A DNA stretch of 64,000 bases from Thioalkalivibrio sp. XN8 (GCF_011058255.1 NZ_JAALFH010000062.1:174419-238418), one strand, 5' to 3'; counted from the stretch's first letter, positions 45,072-54,360 are shown. Made by a program: numbers and translations. The notes: a model not told the origin generated them from the letters alone.

Positions 45072-46229
45072 TCAACCAGTCAAAGTCTGGCAGACAACCT
45101 CAACGACACGCTGTTGCTCTACCTCAGTCATCGACATGTACAAAGGCAAACTTACACACCGCTCGAAGTATTTGTCCGCGCGGGGAAAACTGCCGGTGCT
45201 TGTGGCCTGGGCCCAATACGTCATTTGGTGCAGAGGGCGATAATGCACCGAAGTGGCGACGCCGTGCTGTTGAAGAGAACGGATGAAGTCGTCCCTAGAC
45301 AACGGAGCCTCTTCCGTTAGCTGCAAGACATAAAGATGCCAAGAGTGAGAATCGCCCTCGGCGGGTGGCGGCGGCAACGCCACTGGAAGCTCCGCGAAAG
45401 CCATGTTGTACCGATCGACAAGTCGACGTCTGGCGTCGAGGAACTCGTTAATGCGCCCTAACTGAACACGACCAATTGCTGCTGCGAGATCGGTAAGGTT
45501 GTATTTGAACCCGGCGTCGACCACATCATAGATCCAGCTTGCCTTGACGTTGGTGAACCGATCAAAGACGTCTCGATCGATTCCGTGAAGCCGCATTTTT
45601 CGCGCCCGGCTTGCAACGTCTTCACGGCTTGTGACGAGCATCCCGCCTTCACCCGTTGTCATGGTCTTGTTGGCGTAGAAGCTGAACGCAGTAACGTCAG
45701 CACCCAGCGTGCTACTACCGATAAGCTCGCCCAAATGCCTGGCCGGAAGAGCATGGGCAGCATCATCGACGATCAACAACCCATGGTCATCAGCAAGACG
45801 GCGCAACGATGTCATATCACAGGGCCTGCCCGCGAAATGGACGGGCATGATCACTTTCGTCCGGCTTGTAATCGCCCGACCCGCCGCCGAAGTATCCAAA
45901 CACAAGGTGTTGGGATCGATATCGACGAAGACCGGAATCGCTCCGAGATACCTGACGACTTCAGCTGTAGCTGTGAAGGTCAGCGTTGGGACGATAACCT
46001 CGTCGCCTTGCGAAACGCCAAGAGCCTCCAGCGCAAGGTGAAGCGCAGCTGTCGCCGAGTTAACTGCCACCGAGTGCACCCCACCGCCCAGCATGGCCGA
46101 GAACTCGGTTTCGAACGCTGCGGCCTGAGGCCCCGTTGTGAGCCAACCGCCCCGGAGACACTCCAGAACGGCATTGATCTCGGCGTCCCCGATGCTAGGG
46201 CGAAAGAAAGGCACAGAAACCGCTGTCAT
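45072..46229 (-). CDS. DegT/DnrJ/EryC1/StrS sugar aminotransferase
   Basis: 385-residue PLP enzyme. GWLTTGPQAAAFETEF, VNSATAALHLALEALGV, VPTLTFTATAEVVRYLGA, IVDDAAHALPA and the Schiff-base Lys in FSFYANKTMTTGEGGM are visible. It aminates keto sugars at C4 or C3; the likely substrate is the 4-keto product of the PglF-like dehydratase at 34.9 kb. It overlaps the sulfotransferase gene by four bases. Confidence 0.93.
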   Translation of the reverse strand: MTAVSVPFFRPSIGDAEINAVLECLRGGWLTTGPQAAAFETEFSAMLGGGVHSVAVNSATAALHLALEALGVSQGDEVIVPTLTFTATAEVVRYLGAIPVFVDIDPNTLCLDTSAAGRAITSRTKVIMPVHFAGRPCDMTSLRRLADDHGLLIVDDAAHALPARHLGELIGSSTLGADVTAFSFYANKTMTTGEGGMLVTSREDVASRARKMRLHGIDRDVFDRFTNVKASWIYDVVDAGFKYNLTDLAAAIGRVQLGRINEFLDARRRLVDRYNMAFAELPVALPPPPAEGDSHSWHLYVLQLTEEAPLSRDDFIRSLQQHGVATSVHYRPLHQMTYWAQATSTGSFPRADKYFERCVSLPLYMSMTEVEQQRVVEVVCQTLTG

Positions 46230-47083
46230 ATCTCGTATTCCAACTCTGAGAGAACGGGTCCCATCACCCGGTGCAAGGTGCTGATCTCGTCCTGAGGTAG
46301 ATCAAGCCACGGCTTCGCTGGACTCGGCGATATGTTGCGTCTGTAGCACGCGAGGATGCCGGAAGAATCTGGCAATCCTAAGGCGCCGACCAATTCTTCC
46401 AATGCGGAAGGCCCAGCAATCAAATCTTCGTACCTGATAGTGAACACGCGTGAGTCTGCACCGGGGAGCCGCGCAAGGTCTCTTCTGGCGCGCGTGACTG
46501 ACTCCAACCATTGCTGGGCACAGACCTCAGCAAGCGGCGCATCCTCAGCCAGTTGATCGATCCCTGGGAATCTGGGCCCCCAAACGTGTCCGCCCTTTCG
46601 CCCCGAGATAATACCCCTGATGAAGTTACCGCCGAACCACGCGATATAGCTGGCATTGGCGAGCGGAATTTGGCGGACTTTGATGAACAAGGACCGCCAG
46701 TCGGGCGGTTTCCTCCACTGTCGCATTGCGCTCTCGGCGACATCGCGGCCATCGCGCACGAGGTGGACATAACGCGCGTCCGGAAAGACCGCATCTACGA
46801 ACGCGACTCTCAATGTGCTAGCTACGGTCTTCTCGATCAGGACATCCCCCGGGCCTGCCTTCGCCAACGAGCGGAGTGTCCGGCGAATGAAATTTTTGCG
46901 CTTGTCGGTCAGGCTGGCGGGATCAAGAACATCATGCTCGGTGCCCTCTGCGCCATAACGCCATACGTAATTGACGTCGTACGGAACCGCAGCACCGCCC
47001 GCGCCGGCAGCCAGCACATCTCGAAGAAACTTCGTGCCCGATCTGGCTGCGCCAATCAGTATTACGGGCCGCGGTTCAATCAT
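46226..47083 (-). CDS. PAPS-dependent sulfotransferase
   Basis: 285 residues. The 5'-phosphosulfate loop is VILIGAARSGTKFLRDVL, and YVHLVRDGRDVAESAMRQW gives the 3'-phosphate-binding region; FTIRYEDLIAGPSALEELVG is common in this family. It should move sulfate from PAPS to a sugar hydroxyl or to a terminal residue of the repeat unit. PAPS is supplied by CysD/CysNC 7 kb away in the same island. The acceptor cannot be told from sequence. Confidence 0.88.
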   Translation of the reverse strand: MIEPRPVILIGAARSGTKFLRDVLAAGAGGAAVPYDVNYVWRYGAEGTEHDVLDPASLTDKRKNFIRRTLRSLAKAGPGDVLIEKTVASTLRVAFVDAVFPDARYVHLVRDGRDVAESAMRQWRKPPDWRSLFIKVRQIPLANASYIAWFGGNFIRGIISGRKGGHVWGPRFPGIDQLAEDAPLAEVCAQQWLESVTRARRDLARLPGADSRVFTIRYEDLIAGPSALEELVGALGLPDSSGILACYRRNISPSPAKPWLDLPQDEISTLHRVMGPVLSELEYEI

Positions 47084-47198
47084 GTTCTCGAGTTTCCTCC
47101 AATCTGGTCTTCGTCGGCTAACTTGCTGATGGATTCAGTCCCGCTGACTCGAATTGAAGCAGTGCCGAAGATCGCGAGCGCGCCATCGGCCAGTACCC

Positions 47199-48410
47199 TC
47201 AGCTCGGTACTCGCCGCACCAGCGCCTCGAGAATCTGAGAATATTTCTCGAGGGCTTGGTCACGACCATACTTCAGTTGATTCAAGCGCAGGGCCCGCAT
47301 GCCTTGTTCGACACCCAAGCTGCGGTCTTCGTAATAACGTCGAACAGCTGTGACCAACGTATCTGGATCATCCAGAGGCACTACGCATCCGATTTCCTCT
47401 TCCAAAACCATCCGCGCAATCTCTCCAGTACTTTCGCCCTGATAAAGAATCGGTCTACCCGCAGCAAGAGCGCCGTAAGCCTTCGAGGGGACTGCGAGTC
47501 CCTCGAAGCCAGCCCTAAGCGAAAGGAAGTGAACGTCACCGAGGCTCAGGCTTTCAGCCAGCCGTTCATTCGGCTGAAAGGGAAGTAACCTTACATTCTC
47601 CAAGCCGAAACGTTGCTGCCATTCCGATATCTCCTTTCTCCGGGAGCCATCTCCGATGAACAGGAACACAATATCCGGTAACTCTTTTAGTCTTCGAGCA
47701 GCTTCAAGTACGTCGGAAAATGAATGCGATACACCCATATTCCCTGAATATAGGATCACGAATTTCCCGCCTAGTCCCAGCTCATCTCTGAGGCGGTTTC
47801 GCTCGTGATCTACTGCCCAGACCTCCGCATCGTTCACCCAATTCTGGACAAGCTCAAGACGCGCCGGCGCGACGCCGATCTTCTCCAGTTGCTCACGCAT
47901 GCATCGCCCGATGACGATTACAGCATCAGCCCGGCGCAAGACGATTCCCGAGACTTTCGCGAGGAGTCTCGTTGCCAGACCATTTTCCTTCAATATTCCA
48001 TCCCGAACCGCAAGATCCGGGTAGACGTCCATGACTAGGCAGCAATATGGCTGACGCCTGAAAGCTCGCAGAAGAATCCCCCACGAAGAGAAAAGAGGCG
48101 GCTGAGTGAGGAAGAAATTCAGTTGGGCCCGCGGACCGAAAAGGGAAAGGAGAACGGCGCCAACCAAGTATGTAACCATAACCAAGAGCTTCTGCGACCT
48201 GCGCTGCACGGGTTCATTGCTCCAACCGATGCGCCGGACTCGTACGCCACTCGGCGCCAAGCTCTCCTCCAAGGGCCTTCGGCCTTCGCGGTACTCTCGA
48301 CTGGAGACGATAACCTCGACCTTGAGGCCTCGGTCGGACAGGAACGGCAATAAGTCCCGGTAGAAAGGTGAAACTGGCTCATAGGTGTTAAAGAAACGGA
48401 TATCGGCCAT
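47199..48410 (-). CDS. GT4-type glycosyltransferase
   Basis: 403 residues, GT-B fold of the WbuB/GT4 kind. VNDAEVWAV, then FVILYSGNMGVSHSFSDVLE and LFIGDGSRR, and the nucleotide-sugar site FEGLAVPSKAYGALAAGRPI with its E-x7-E-like arrangement. It adds one sugar to the lipid-linked repeat unit at the cytoplasmic face. It is the only recognisable non-initiating glycosyltransferase in the island, which seems too few for a complex repeat; others may lie outside. Confidence 0.9.
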   Translation of the reverse strand: MADIRFFNTYEPVSPFYRDLLPFLSDRGLKVEVIVSSREYREGRRPLEESLAPSGVRVRRIGWSNEPVQRRSQKLLVMVTYLVGAVLLSLFGPRAQLNFFLTQPPLFSSWGILLRAFRRQPYCCLVMDVYPDLAVRDGILKENGLATRLLAKVSGIVLRRADAVIVIGRCMREQLEKIGVAPARLELVQNWVNDAEVWAVDHERNRLRDELGLGGKFVILYSGNMGVSHSFSDVLEAARRLKELPDIVFLFIGDGSRRKEISEWQQRFGLENVRLLPFQPNERLAESLSLGDVHFLSLRAGFEGLAVPSKAYGALAAGRPILYQGESTGEIARMVLEEEIGCVVPLDDPDTLVTAVRRYYEDRSLGVEQGMRALRLNQLKYGRDQALEKYSQILEALVRRVPS

Positions 48411-48559
48411 TAAGACTCAACCTTCAATGGTGTCCGCCAGCTACCCTGGGCGACGTCTTGCCTTAGAAAGACTGAAGTTGAGACACACATCTCTATAATC
48501 GCCCATCAAGCAGAAAACCCCGTATCGAAGGAACCGCGGGCGCAGTTGCGTGCGGATCG

Positions 48560-49504
48560 TCAATCCGGGTTCGAGCGAACGACATGGAGCAAGAAGACCA
48601 GCAGCACGCCGACCATCGCTCCCAAAATGACTCCAGCGATCGCAAGCACTGGCCTATTTGGCCGCACATGCTCCCTCGGTATCCAGGCCGGGTCAATCAC
48701 ACGAAACGCGAATTCTTCGTTCCCGCGGGCAAGCATGAGTTTCTGAAGCTCGCTTTCCAGCAGACGCCCTATTGATTGTTGCAGGGTAACCAGACTGGTC
48801 TGCGCCAATTCAGCCCGGAGGAAAGCGACGTTGGTTTCGGCTTCCGCCAAGGCGCGTTCGCGCAATCCATTGTTCAGACGAACAACAAGTTCGGCAGCCC
48901 ATTGGGCCGCGACCTCCGGATCAGTCCATTCAATCGCGAGAGTAACCAGCCCAGAGTCACGGTCTTCGCTCACACTCAAGACGTGGTCATGGAAATAATC
49001 GACTGCGTCGCGGGTGTCAGGCCAGTCTTCCGGGTCATCGTCACGCCAAGCTTTGCGCGTAGCATCCCATTCGTCTTGGAAGAACAATTTCAGCAGGCCA
49101 AAATCCTCCACGAAAGCCCGAGCTAACTCCCGAGACCTAAGCACCGCAATCGCCTCAGCGCTTCCCTCTCCGCCTATACTTACGCCGGCCAATGCAGCAA
49201 GCCCACCGAGTTGCCCGCCGATCGCGGGGGTGGTTACCTCCTCGGCCGGTGCCAACAGAGTCGCGGTACGAAACCATTCTGTCGCCAGAAACGCATAGGC
49301 AATCGCTGCAACGGCGAAAACCATAGTCGTGGCAGCGATAATTTGCTTGCCATCCCATAAGATGCGTAGAAGTTCCCGCAAGTCGATCTCGTCATCGGTA
49401 CTGCCATCGAATCTCGGATCGGGCACGACGTAGACCATTCGGCCGCCTTCCCCAGGCCTGGTAACGTCGACGCCGTCGTTTTCGCCTGTCGACGAATTTC
49501 GCAT
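48560..49504 (-). CDS. Wzz-type polysaccharide chain-length determinant
   Basis: 314 residues. EIDLRELLRILWDGKQIIAA precedes TM1 (about 55-75), a periplasmic coiled-coil domain follows (IEWTDPEVAAQWAAELVVRL; RALAEAETNVAFLRAEL), and TM2 at about 285-305 is preceded by the Pro-rich segment PAWIPREHVRPNRPVLA. No Walker motifs follow, so it is a plain Wzz without a tyrosine-kinase domain. It is 15 nt after the SLBB export gene and sets polymer length with Wzy. Confidence 0.9.
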   Translation of the reverse strand: MRNSSTGENDGVDVTRPGEGGRMVYVVPDPRFDGSTDDEIDLRELLRILWDGKQIIAATTMVFAVAAIAYAFLATEWFRTATLLAPAEEVTTPAIGGQLGGLAALAGVSIGGEGSAEAIAVLRSRELARAFVEDFGLLKLFFQDEWDATRKAWRDDDPEDWPDTRDAVDYFHDHVLSVSEDRDSGLVTLAIEWTDPEVAAQWAAELVVRLNNGLRERALAEAETNVAFLRAELAQTSLVTLQQSIGRLLESELQKLMLARGNEEFAFRVIDPAWIPREHVRPNRPVLAIAGVILGAMVGVLLVFLLHVVRSNPD

Positions 49505-49519
49505 TAATCGATCTTCCCG

Positions 49520-52159
49520 TCAGAATGAGTTTACCGCCGCCACCGCGACAGCCAGGTTGAAGATAATCGACGTCACCGCACTCCACAGCGGCAGTGGCCT
49601 CATCCTCTCGATGTCGGTCGGCACGACGATCGTATCTCCAGGCTCCACCGTCGTATCCGCCGCGCTGAACCACCTTCGCGACTCACTGGCGCTGACCTGC
49701 CCGTTAGCCCGCACGATGTAGATTCGGTCGGTATCAGCGCGGCGCGTCATGCCGCCGCTGAGGTTGATGTAATCGTCGCGGCTAAGTCCTTCCTCGAACA
49801 GGATGGAGGTGGGGCTCTGCACCTCGCCGAGCACGGTCACGGACTGCATCGGACCGGGCACCATCAGCATGTCGCCGTCCTCCAGCACGATATCCCGCGC
49901 CGAGCCGGGCTCGGACTGCAGCACCCTGTTCAAGTCCATCGCCAGCCGCCCGACCGGTGTCGCCGACTGCAGGTCGCCGAGCAAGCTCCGCCCGGTCGCG
50001 ATGGTTTCCATGGCCTGGGCGTCCCCGCCGGCCTGCCCGGCCTGTGCGCCCTCCAAAGCAAGTGCCGAGAGGTCGGCTTCCATGCGCTGGGAGAGCCGCC
50101 TGAGCTGCTCGGCCTCGCGCTGCCGCAGTTCCACGCGCGTGAAAACGGCGCCCTCCGGGAAAGCTCGGTCGGTCAGGCCGCCGGCTCTTTGGAGCACCGA
50201 CAACAGGGTCTCACCCTTGCGGATGGGGTAGGTACCGGGGAACCGGACCTCTCCGAGCAACGTCACCGACTCCTGCTCGCGCCAGTTGGTCACTTCCTTC
50301 ACATTGAGGAAGTCATAGGGCTGGAGCATGAAGTCTGCGGCGGGGTCGCCGGCGGCAATGCCGGCCAGGTCCACTTCGACCAGCTCGGCTTCCCGGTACT
50401 CGCCGCCCACGACCTGGTACCGCGTCACCTCCGCCGAGGCGATGTAGGCGCTCTCGCTCAGGCTGCCGCCCGCCCGCAACAGGTCGCTGACGGTCATGCC
50501 CGGCTCCAGCGGGTAGGCGCCCGGGTCGCGAACGCGGCCATCGACGCGCACCAGCTGCGCCGGCGCCTCGAGGCTGGTCTGCAATTCCAGTTCCTCGAGC
50601 AGCGCGTCCACCACGGTGCGGCGGTCAGCCGCCAACCGGCGCTCAAGTTCCTCCTCAGAGAACTCCGTATCAGCGGCTGCCGCGTTGCCGGGCTGCCCAT
50701 TGGGCATGCGCTGCTGCGCGGCCTGTTGCTCCAGCATCATCTCGGGTGACATCAGCTCTTCCGGCAACGCCTCCCGCGTGAACACGCTCACCCGGTCCCC
50801 CGGCTGCAACTCGACATCCGCCACCGAGCCCGGCGCGGCGAGTGCCTGCTCCAGGTCCGCGGACAGCGCCACGATGCGCCGGCTCGGGCGCAGCTCGCGC
50901 CGGATCAACAGGTAATTGGCATCCGCCAGCGGCCTGAGGTACTCGAGCGACGGCAGCAGGTCGCTGATGCGCATGCCGGGGCGATACTGCACGGCCCGCG
51001 GGCGGAACACGTGGCCGGCCAGCTCGATCCTGTTGTCCATGCGGTCGATCACCGCCGGCACGTCGACGAGATCGCCGGCCTTGACCGGCGTGGCCCGGCC
51101 GGTGGCCGCATTCAGGTCGAGATCGAGGATCACCCGGTCCTGCGAGTCGTTGACGCGCGAGAGCGTGGCGCCCTGCGGGTGCGCCGTGGCCGTGAGGCCA
51201 CCGGCGAGGCGCACCATCTCCTCCGCCGTGGTGGCGCTCTCCAGCTCGTATACGGCCGGCCGGTTCACCTCGCCCTGGATGCCGACGCGCGTGCCGACCG
51301 GCGGGATGAAGATCACGTCGCCCGGCTGCAGCCTGGCGTCGCCGCGTGTGTCGCCCCGTAGCAGCAGGTCGTAGAGATCGAGCGTGCCGACGAGCTGGCC
51401 GTTGCGCTTGTGCTGGATGGCGCGCAGGGAGCCGATCGGCTTGACGCCGCCGCTGGCGAATAATGCATTCGTGATGGTCGAGAGGCTGCTGACCATGTAC
51501 GAGCCCGGCCGCGTCGCCTCGCCGAGCACGAAAATACGGATTGAACGCAGCTCGCCCATGGAGACGCTGGCGCTGACGCCGATCATCTGCTGGCTGACGC
51601 GGTCCTGCAGCAGCTGCCGCACCTGGTCGAAGCTCAGCCCCGCCACCTGGATCGGCCCGAGCTCGGGGAAATTGATGGCGCCGTCGCGGTTCACCACCAG
51701 GCTGAAGTTGCCCGGCGTCTTGCCGAACAGCTGCACCTGCACGGTGTCGCCCACGCCCACCTCGAAGTCGGTCGGCACGGGGATGTCGGTCACGGGCGCG
51801 AAGGTGCTCGGCACGCCGGCGAACAGGTCGTAACCGAACAGGGGCAGGCCGGTCGCCTCGTCGAGCACCGGCTCGCGTTCGGCGGGGCCCTCGTTCGTCG
51901 TGCCGTTGAGCCCGTTGCGACCGTTCACGCCCTGCTGGTCGCCCTGCGCCGGCTGCTCCAGCGGCTGGTCCCGGACCGTGCTGCCGTTGCGCTGCTGGAA
52001 CTGCTCCATCAGCTGGCGCTGCTGCTCGGGCGGCAGCTGGCGGAGCATCTCGAGCTGCTGCGGCGTCGGCGTCTGCGCCTGGGCGCCGGCGGCGAGCAGC
52101 ATCCCGGCCAGCACCGTTCCCGCCAGCAGGCGGCCGAAGAATCGCGTCATGTGCCTCAT
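49520..52159 (-). CDS. Large multi-SLBB polysaccharide export protein
   Basis: 879 residues, more than twice the usual Wza length. Signal peptide (LLAGTVLAGMLLAAGAQA, no lipobox), a Gln-rich stretch, the Poly_export domain (VGVGDTVQVQLFGKTPGNFS) and then six SLBB-like repeats starting near SIRIFVLGEATRPGSYMV, RVGIQGEVNRPAVYEL, RIELAGHVFRPRAV, LVRVDGRVRDPGAYPL, SVTLLGEVRFPGTYPI and SVTVLGEVQSPTSIL. It ends in a hydrophobic helix (SAVTSIIFNLAVAVAAVNSF). It should form or extend the periplasmic/outer-membrane export channel. Confidence 0.92.
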   Translation of the reverse strand: MRHMTRFFGRLLAGTVLAGMLLAAGAQAQTPTPQQLEMLRQLPPEQQRQLMEQFQQRNGSTVRDQPLEQPAQGDQQGVNGRNGLNGTTNEGPAEREPVLDEATGLPLFGYDLFAGVPSTFAPVTDIPVPTDFEVGVGDTVQVQLFGKTPGNFSLVVNRDGAINFPELGPIQVAGLSFDQVRQLLQDRVSQQMIGVSASVSMGELRSIRIFVLGEATRPGSYMVSSLSTITNALFASGGVKPIGSLRAIQHKRNGQLVGTLDLYDLLLRGDTRGDARLQPGDVIFIPPVGTRVGIQGEVNRPAVYELESATTAEEMVRLAGGLTATAHPQGATLSRVNDSQDRVILDLDLNAATGRATPVKAGDLVDVPAVIDRMDNRIELAGHVFRPRAVQYRPGMRISDLLPSLEYLRPLADANYLLIRRELRPSRRIVALSADLEQALAAPGSVADVELQPGDRVSVFTREALPEELMSPEMMLEQQAAQQRMPNGQPGNAAAADTEFSEEELERRLAADRRTVVDALLEELELQTSLEAPAQLVRVDGRVRDPGAYPLEPGMTVSDLLRAGGSLSESAYIASAEVTRYQVVGGEYREAELVEVDLAGIAAGDPAADFMLQPYDFLNVKEVTNWREQESVTLLGEVRFPGTYPIRKGETLLSVLQRAGGLTDRAFPEGAVFTRVELRQREAEQLRRLSQRMEADLSALALEGAQAGQAGGDAQAMETIATGRSLLGDLQSATPVGRLAMDLNRVLQSEPGSARDIVLEDGDMLMVPGPMQSVTVLGEVQSPTSILFEEGLSRDDYINLSGGMTRRADTDRIYIVRANGQVSASESRRWFSAADTTVEPGDTIVVPTDIERMRPLPLWSAVTSIIFNLAVAVAAVNSF

Positions 52160-52166
52160 AGTCCGC

Positions 52167-53723
52167 TCATAAGCCAGAATAGTCCCATGTCCATTGCAGG
52201 AACACCTGCGCGTCGGCCTCCGACTCGCCGGTGACTTCGTTATCCGCGGATTGTAGCCCGAAGCCGGCGCTAAACGTGCCGAGCTTCACGCCGTTGTACT
52301 GCAGGTCGCGCCGGTGGCTGAGCTGGGCGCTGAAGATCTTCGTCTCTTCGGGCGCGGCCGAATGGATCGCATCCTTGCCGATACCATCCCCGAGCTCGTT
52401 CAGCGTGCCGGCGCGAACGAGTGCGTGCCAGGTGTGCTCGTTGCGGTCCACCAGCGTGACGCCGGCGCTCAGCACCTCGCTGTCGCCGTCGAGGCCGGCG
52501 CCCAGCGTGCGGCTGTAATAGCGGTAGCCGCTGGTGTAGATGGAGTGCTCGTAGGCGGTGTCGTAGCGCGGCTCGCTCTTGTAGAACGAAGCCAGCGTGT
52601 TGCTGTACTCGAGATGCGCGCGCCAGCGGCCGGACAGCCACCCGGCCTCAATATCGCCCCAGGCTTCCAAGCCAAGCTGCCCGAACCACAGCGAAGGCGT
52701 GCCGCCGGCCTCGTCCTCGGCCGTCGCCTGGCCGTAGATCGCCCAGGGCTGGCGCAGGAAAGGCGAGCGCCAGCGGAAGTCCACGGCGGCGAGCTGGTTG
52801 CCAGGTTCCGTGTCGACAGTGAGACCGTCGTCACCGCGGTTGTCCCGGCCGAGCACCAGGTCGGTGAAGGTGCCGAAATCACACGGCCGGCCCTCGCCGC
52901 ACCACTGCGCGGCGCGCGACAGGCCGATCTCGAGATTCTCCGTGGGGCGGAAGTTGAAGCGGAAAGCCGTCAGCCGCGCGTTCGGCACGTCGCGCCCGCT
53001 TTCCAGGAAGCCCCAGACCAGCGAGTAATTCCAGGGACCGAGCCAGGACAGCCACTTCGTTTCGAAAGGCCGCGCGATGTTCCGCTCAAGGCCCAGCGCA
53101 CTCACCGGGCGGCTGTTCGAGGACAGGATCAGGCTGTCGCTGTGGCCCGGCCCCCACCAGCGATCCAGCGCGCCCGCATGGACGACCTGGTTGGCGAAGG
53201 TGCCGGCGAGGTAGGAGCCGTCGCCGCGCCATTCGCGGTCGCCCGGCCGCGGGTCGTTGGCGTAGGCGACCTGGGCCCGGGCGGCGAAGCGGTCGCCCAT
53301 CCACGACACGCCGACCCGCCCCTCGAGGTCGTCGCGGGGCGTGTCCTCGAAAGTGCGCAGCCAGATGCCGTCGTCGGTCCGCGCCGCGATCCGGGCGTTG
53401 GGCTGCAGGCCGCGCAGGCCGCGGACGGTGTCGAGGCGGGACTGGAGTCGGGCCAGGGCCGCCTGCTCGGCCGGGCGGAGGTGGGGACAGTCCCCGGGAC
53501 AGTCCCCATTTGCGGCCAGGTCGGCGGCCAGCGTTCCCCACGGAATCGGCCACGTGGTGACGGGCGACTTGATGATCCCCGAGTCGGCCAGTAGCTGGAT
53601 ATCGTGACGGAGGGCGAGGTCGCCGGGCTTGGCCCAGGGGTCGCCTACAGCGGGAGACACCACCAGCGCCATGAGGACGGCGCCGACGGCGATAAAAAAG
53701 CGCTTGGGTTCAGTCATTTGCAT
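52167..53723 (-). CDS. Wzi-family capsule assembly outer-membrane protein
   Basis: 518 residues from ATG 53723. Signal peptide FFIAVGAVLMALVVSPAVGD, then a short helical part (LRHDIQLLADSGIIKSPVTT) and a beta-barrel with many Trp/aromatic girdle residues (DRWWGPGHSDSLILSSNSRP is a family hallmark). It ends VFLQWTWDYSGL, a barrel-type C-terminus. Wzi binds exported polymer at the cell surface. Near residue 75 a tandem REP unit is read in frame as NGDCPGDCPHLRP, adding two Cys to a loop. Confidence 0.88.
   Translation of the reverse strand: MQMTEPKRFFIAVGAVLMALVVSPAVGDPWAKPGDLALRHDIQLLADSGIIKSPVTTWPIPWGTLAADLAANGDCPGDCPHLRPAEQAALARLQSRLDTVRGLRGLQPNARIAARTDDGIWLRTFEDTPRDDLEGRVGVSWMGDRFAARAQVAYANDPRPGDREWRGDGSYLAGTFANQVVHAGALDRWWGPGHSDSLILSSNSRPVSALGLERNIARPFETKWLSWLGPWNYSLVWGFLESGRDVPNARLTAFRFNFRPTENLEIGLSRAAQWCGEGRPCDFGTFTDLVLGRDNRGDDGLTVDTEPGNQLAAVDFRWRSPFLRQPWAIYGQATAEDEAGGTPSLWFGQLGLEAWGDIEAGWLSGRWRAHLEYSNTLASFYKSEPRYDTAYEHSIYTSGYRYYSRTLGAGLDGDSEVLSAGVTLVDRNEHTWHALVRAGTLNELGDGIGKDAIHSAAPEETKIFSAQLSHRRDLQYNGVKLGTFSAGFGLQSADNEVTGESEADAQVFLQWTWDYSGL
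53483..53507. repeat. Tandem REP unit in frame inside wzi-like gene
   Basis: GGGGACAGTCCCC (53483-53495) joined to GGGACAGTCCCC (53496-53507). It is arranged as a direct repeat, unlike the head-to-head copies elsewhere. Confidence 0.85.
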
Positions 53724-53953
53724 CGCGCCCGGATCCCTCCTTGAGCGCTTCTGCTCCCCTTGGTCGTGCAGTACCAGATGAGTCCGCCTGGGCGCGACCC
53801 GAGCATGATAGGTGGCGGGGGCGGTGGGGACAAGACAAAGGAACTTTCCGCATGGGAGTGCTGGAAACGGAGCCTGCCGAGCTGATGGGTCATGTGAGCA
53901 CAATCGAAACCCCGGAATCGGTAGCACGCATTTCGCGTACGGCACGCTGGGGC

Positions 53954-54142
53954 ATGAAGGTTGCTGACATAATTCGTCGACTCCACGCGGACGGCTGGTA
54001 CCTGGTCGCGACTCGCGGGAGTCACCGGCAGTACAAGCATCCCACCAAGCGGGGCCGTGTTACGGTGGCCGGCAAGCCGAGTGACGACCTTGCTCCCGGG
54101 ACCGTAAAGAGCATACTTAGGCAGTCGGGCCTGAAGAGGTGA
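53954..54142 (+). CDS. hicA: HicA toxin
   Basis: 62 residues from ATG 53954. MKVADIIRRLHADGWYLVAT, then RGSHRQYKHPTKRGRVTVAG with the catalytic His of the GSH motif, and LAPGTVKSILRQSGL: a complete HicA double-stranded-RNA-binding-like mRNA interferase. It is followed by its antitoxin after 5 nt. It lies between the wzi-like gene and the pseudaminate operon. Confidence 0.93.
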   Translation: MKVADIIRRLHADGWYLVATRGSHRQYKHPTKRGRVTVAGKPSDDLAPGTVKSILRQSGLKR

Positions 54143-54147
54143 GACCA

Positions 54148-54360
54148 ATGCGCTACGCGATTGTCATTGAACGCGCCGGAGACAACTACTCCGCATATGC
54201 GCCAGACCTGCCGGGCTGCGTCGCAGCAGGCCCGACCATTTCTGATGTCGAGGCCCGGATGCGAGAAGCCATCGCGATGCATCTCAGCGGGCTCCGCGAA
54301 GACGGCATCTCAGCTCCGCCGCCCGCAAGCGTGGTGGACTATATCGAGGTCACGGCCTGA
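54148..54360 (+). CDS. hicB: HicB antitoxin
   Basis: 70 residues from ATG 54148 with AAGAGGTGAG upstream. RYAIVIERAGDNYSAYAPDL, then PGCVAAGPTISDVEARMREA and a SGLREDG stretch give the partial RNase H-like HicB fold. The short form lacks a separate helix-turn-helix tail. Confidence 0.92.
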   Translation: MRYAIVIERAGDNYSAYAPDLPGCVAAGPTISDVEARMREAIAMHLSGLREDGISAPPPASVVDYIEVTA

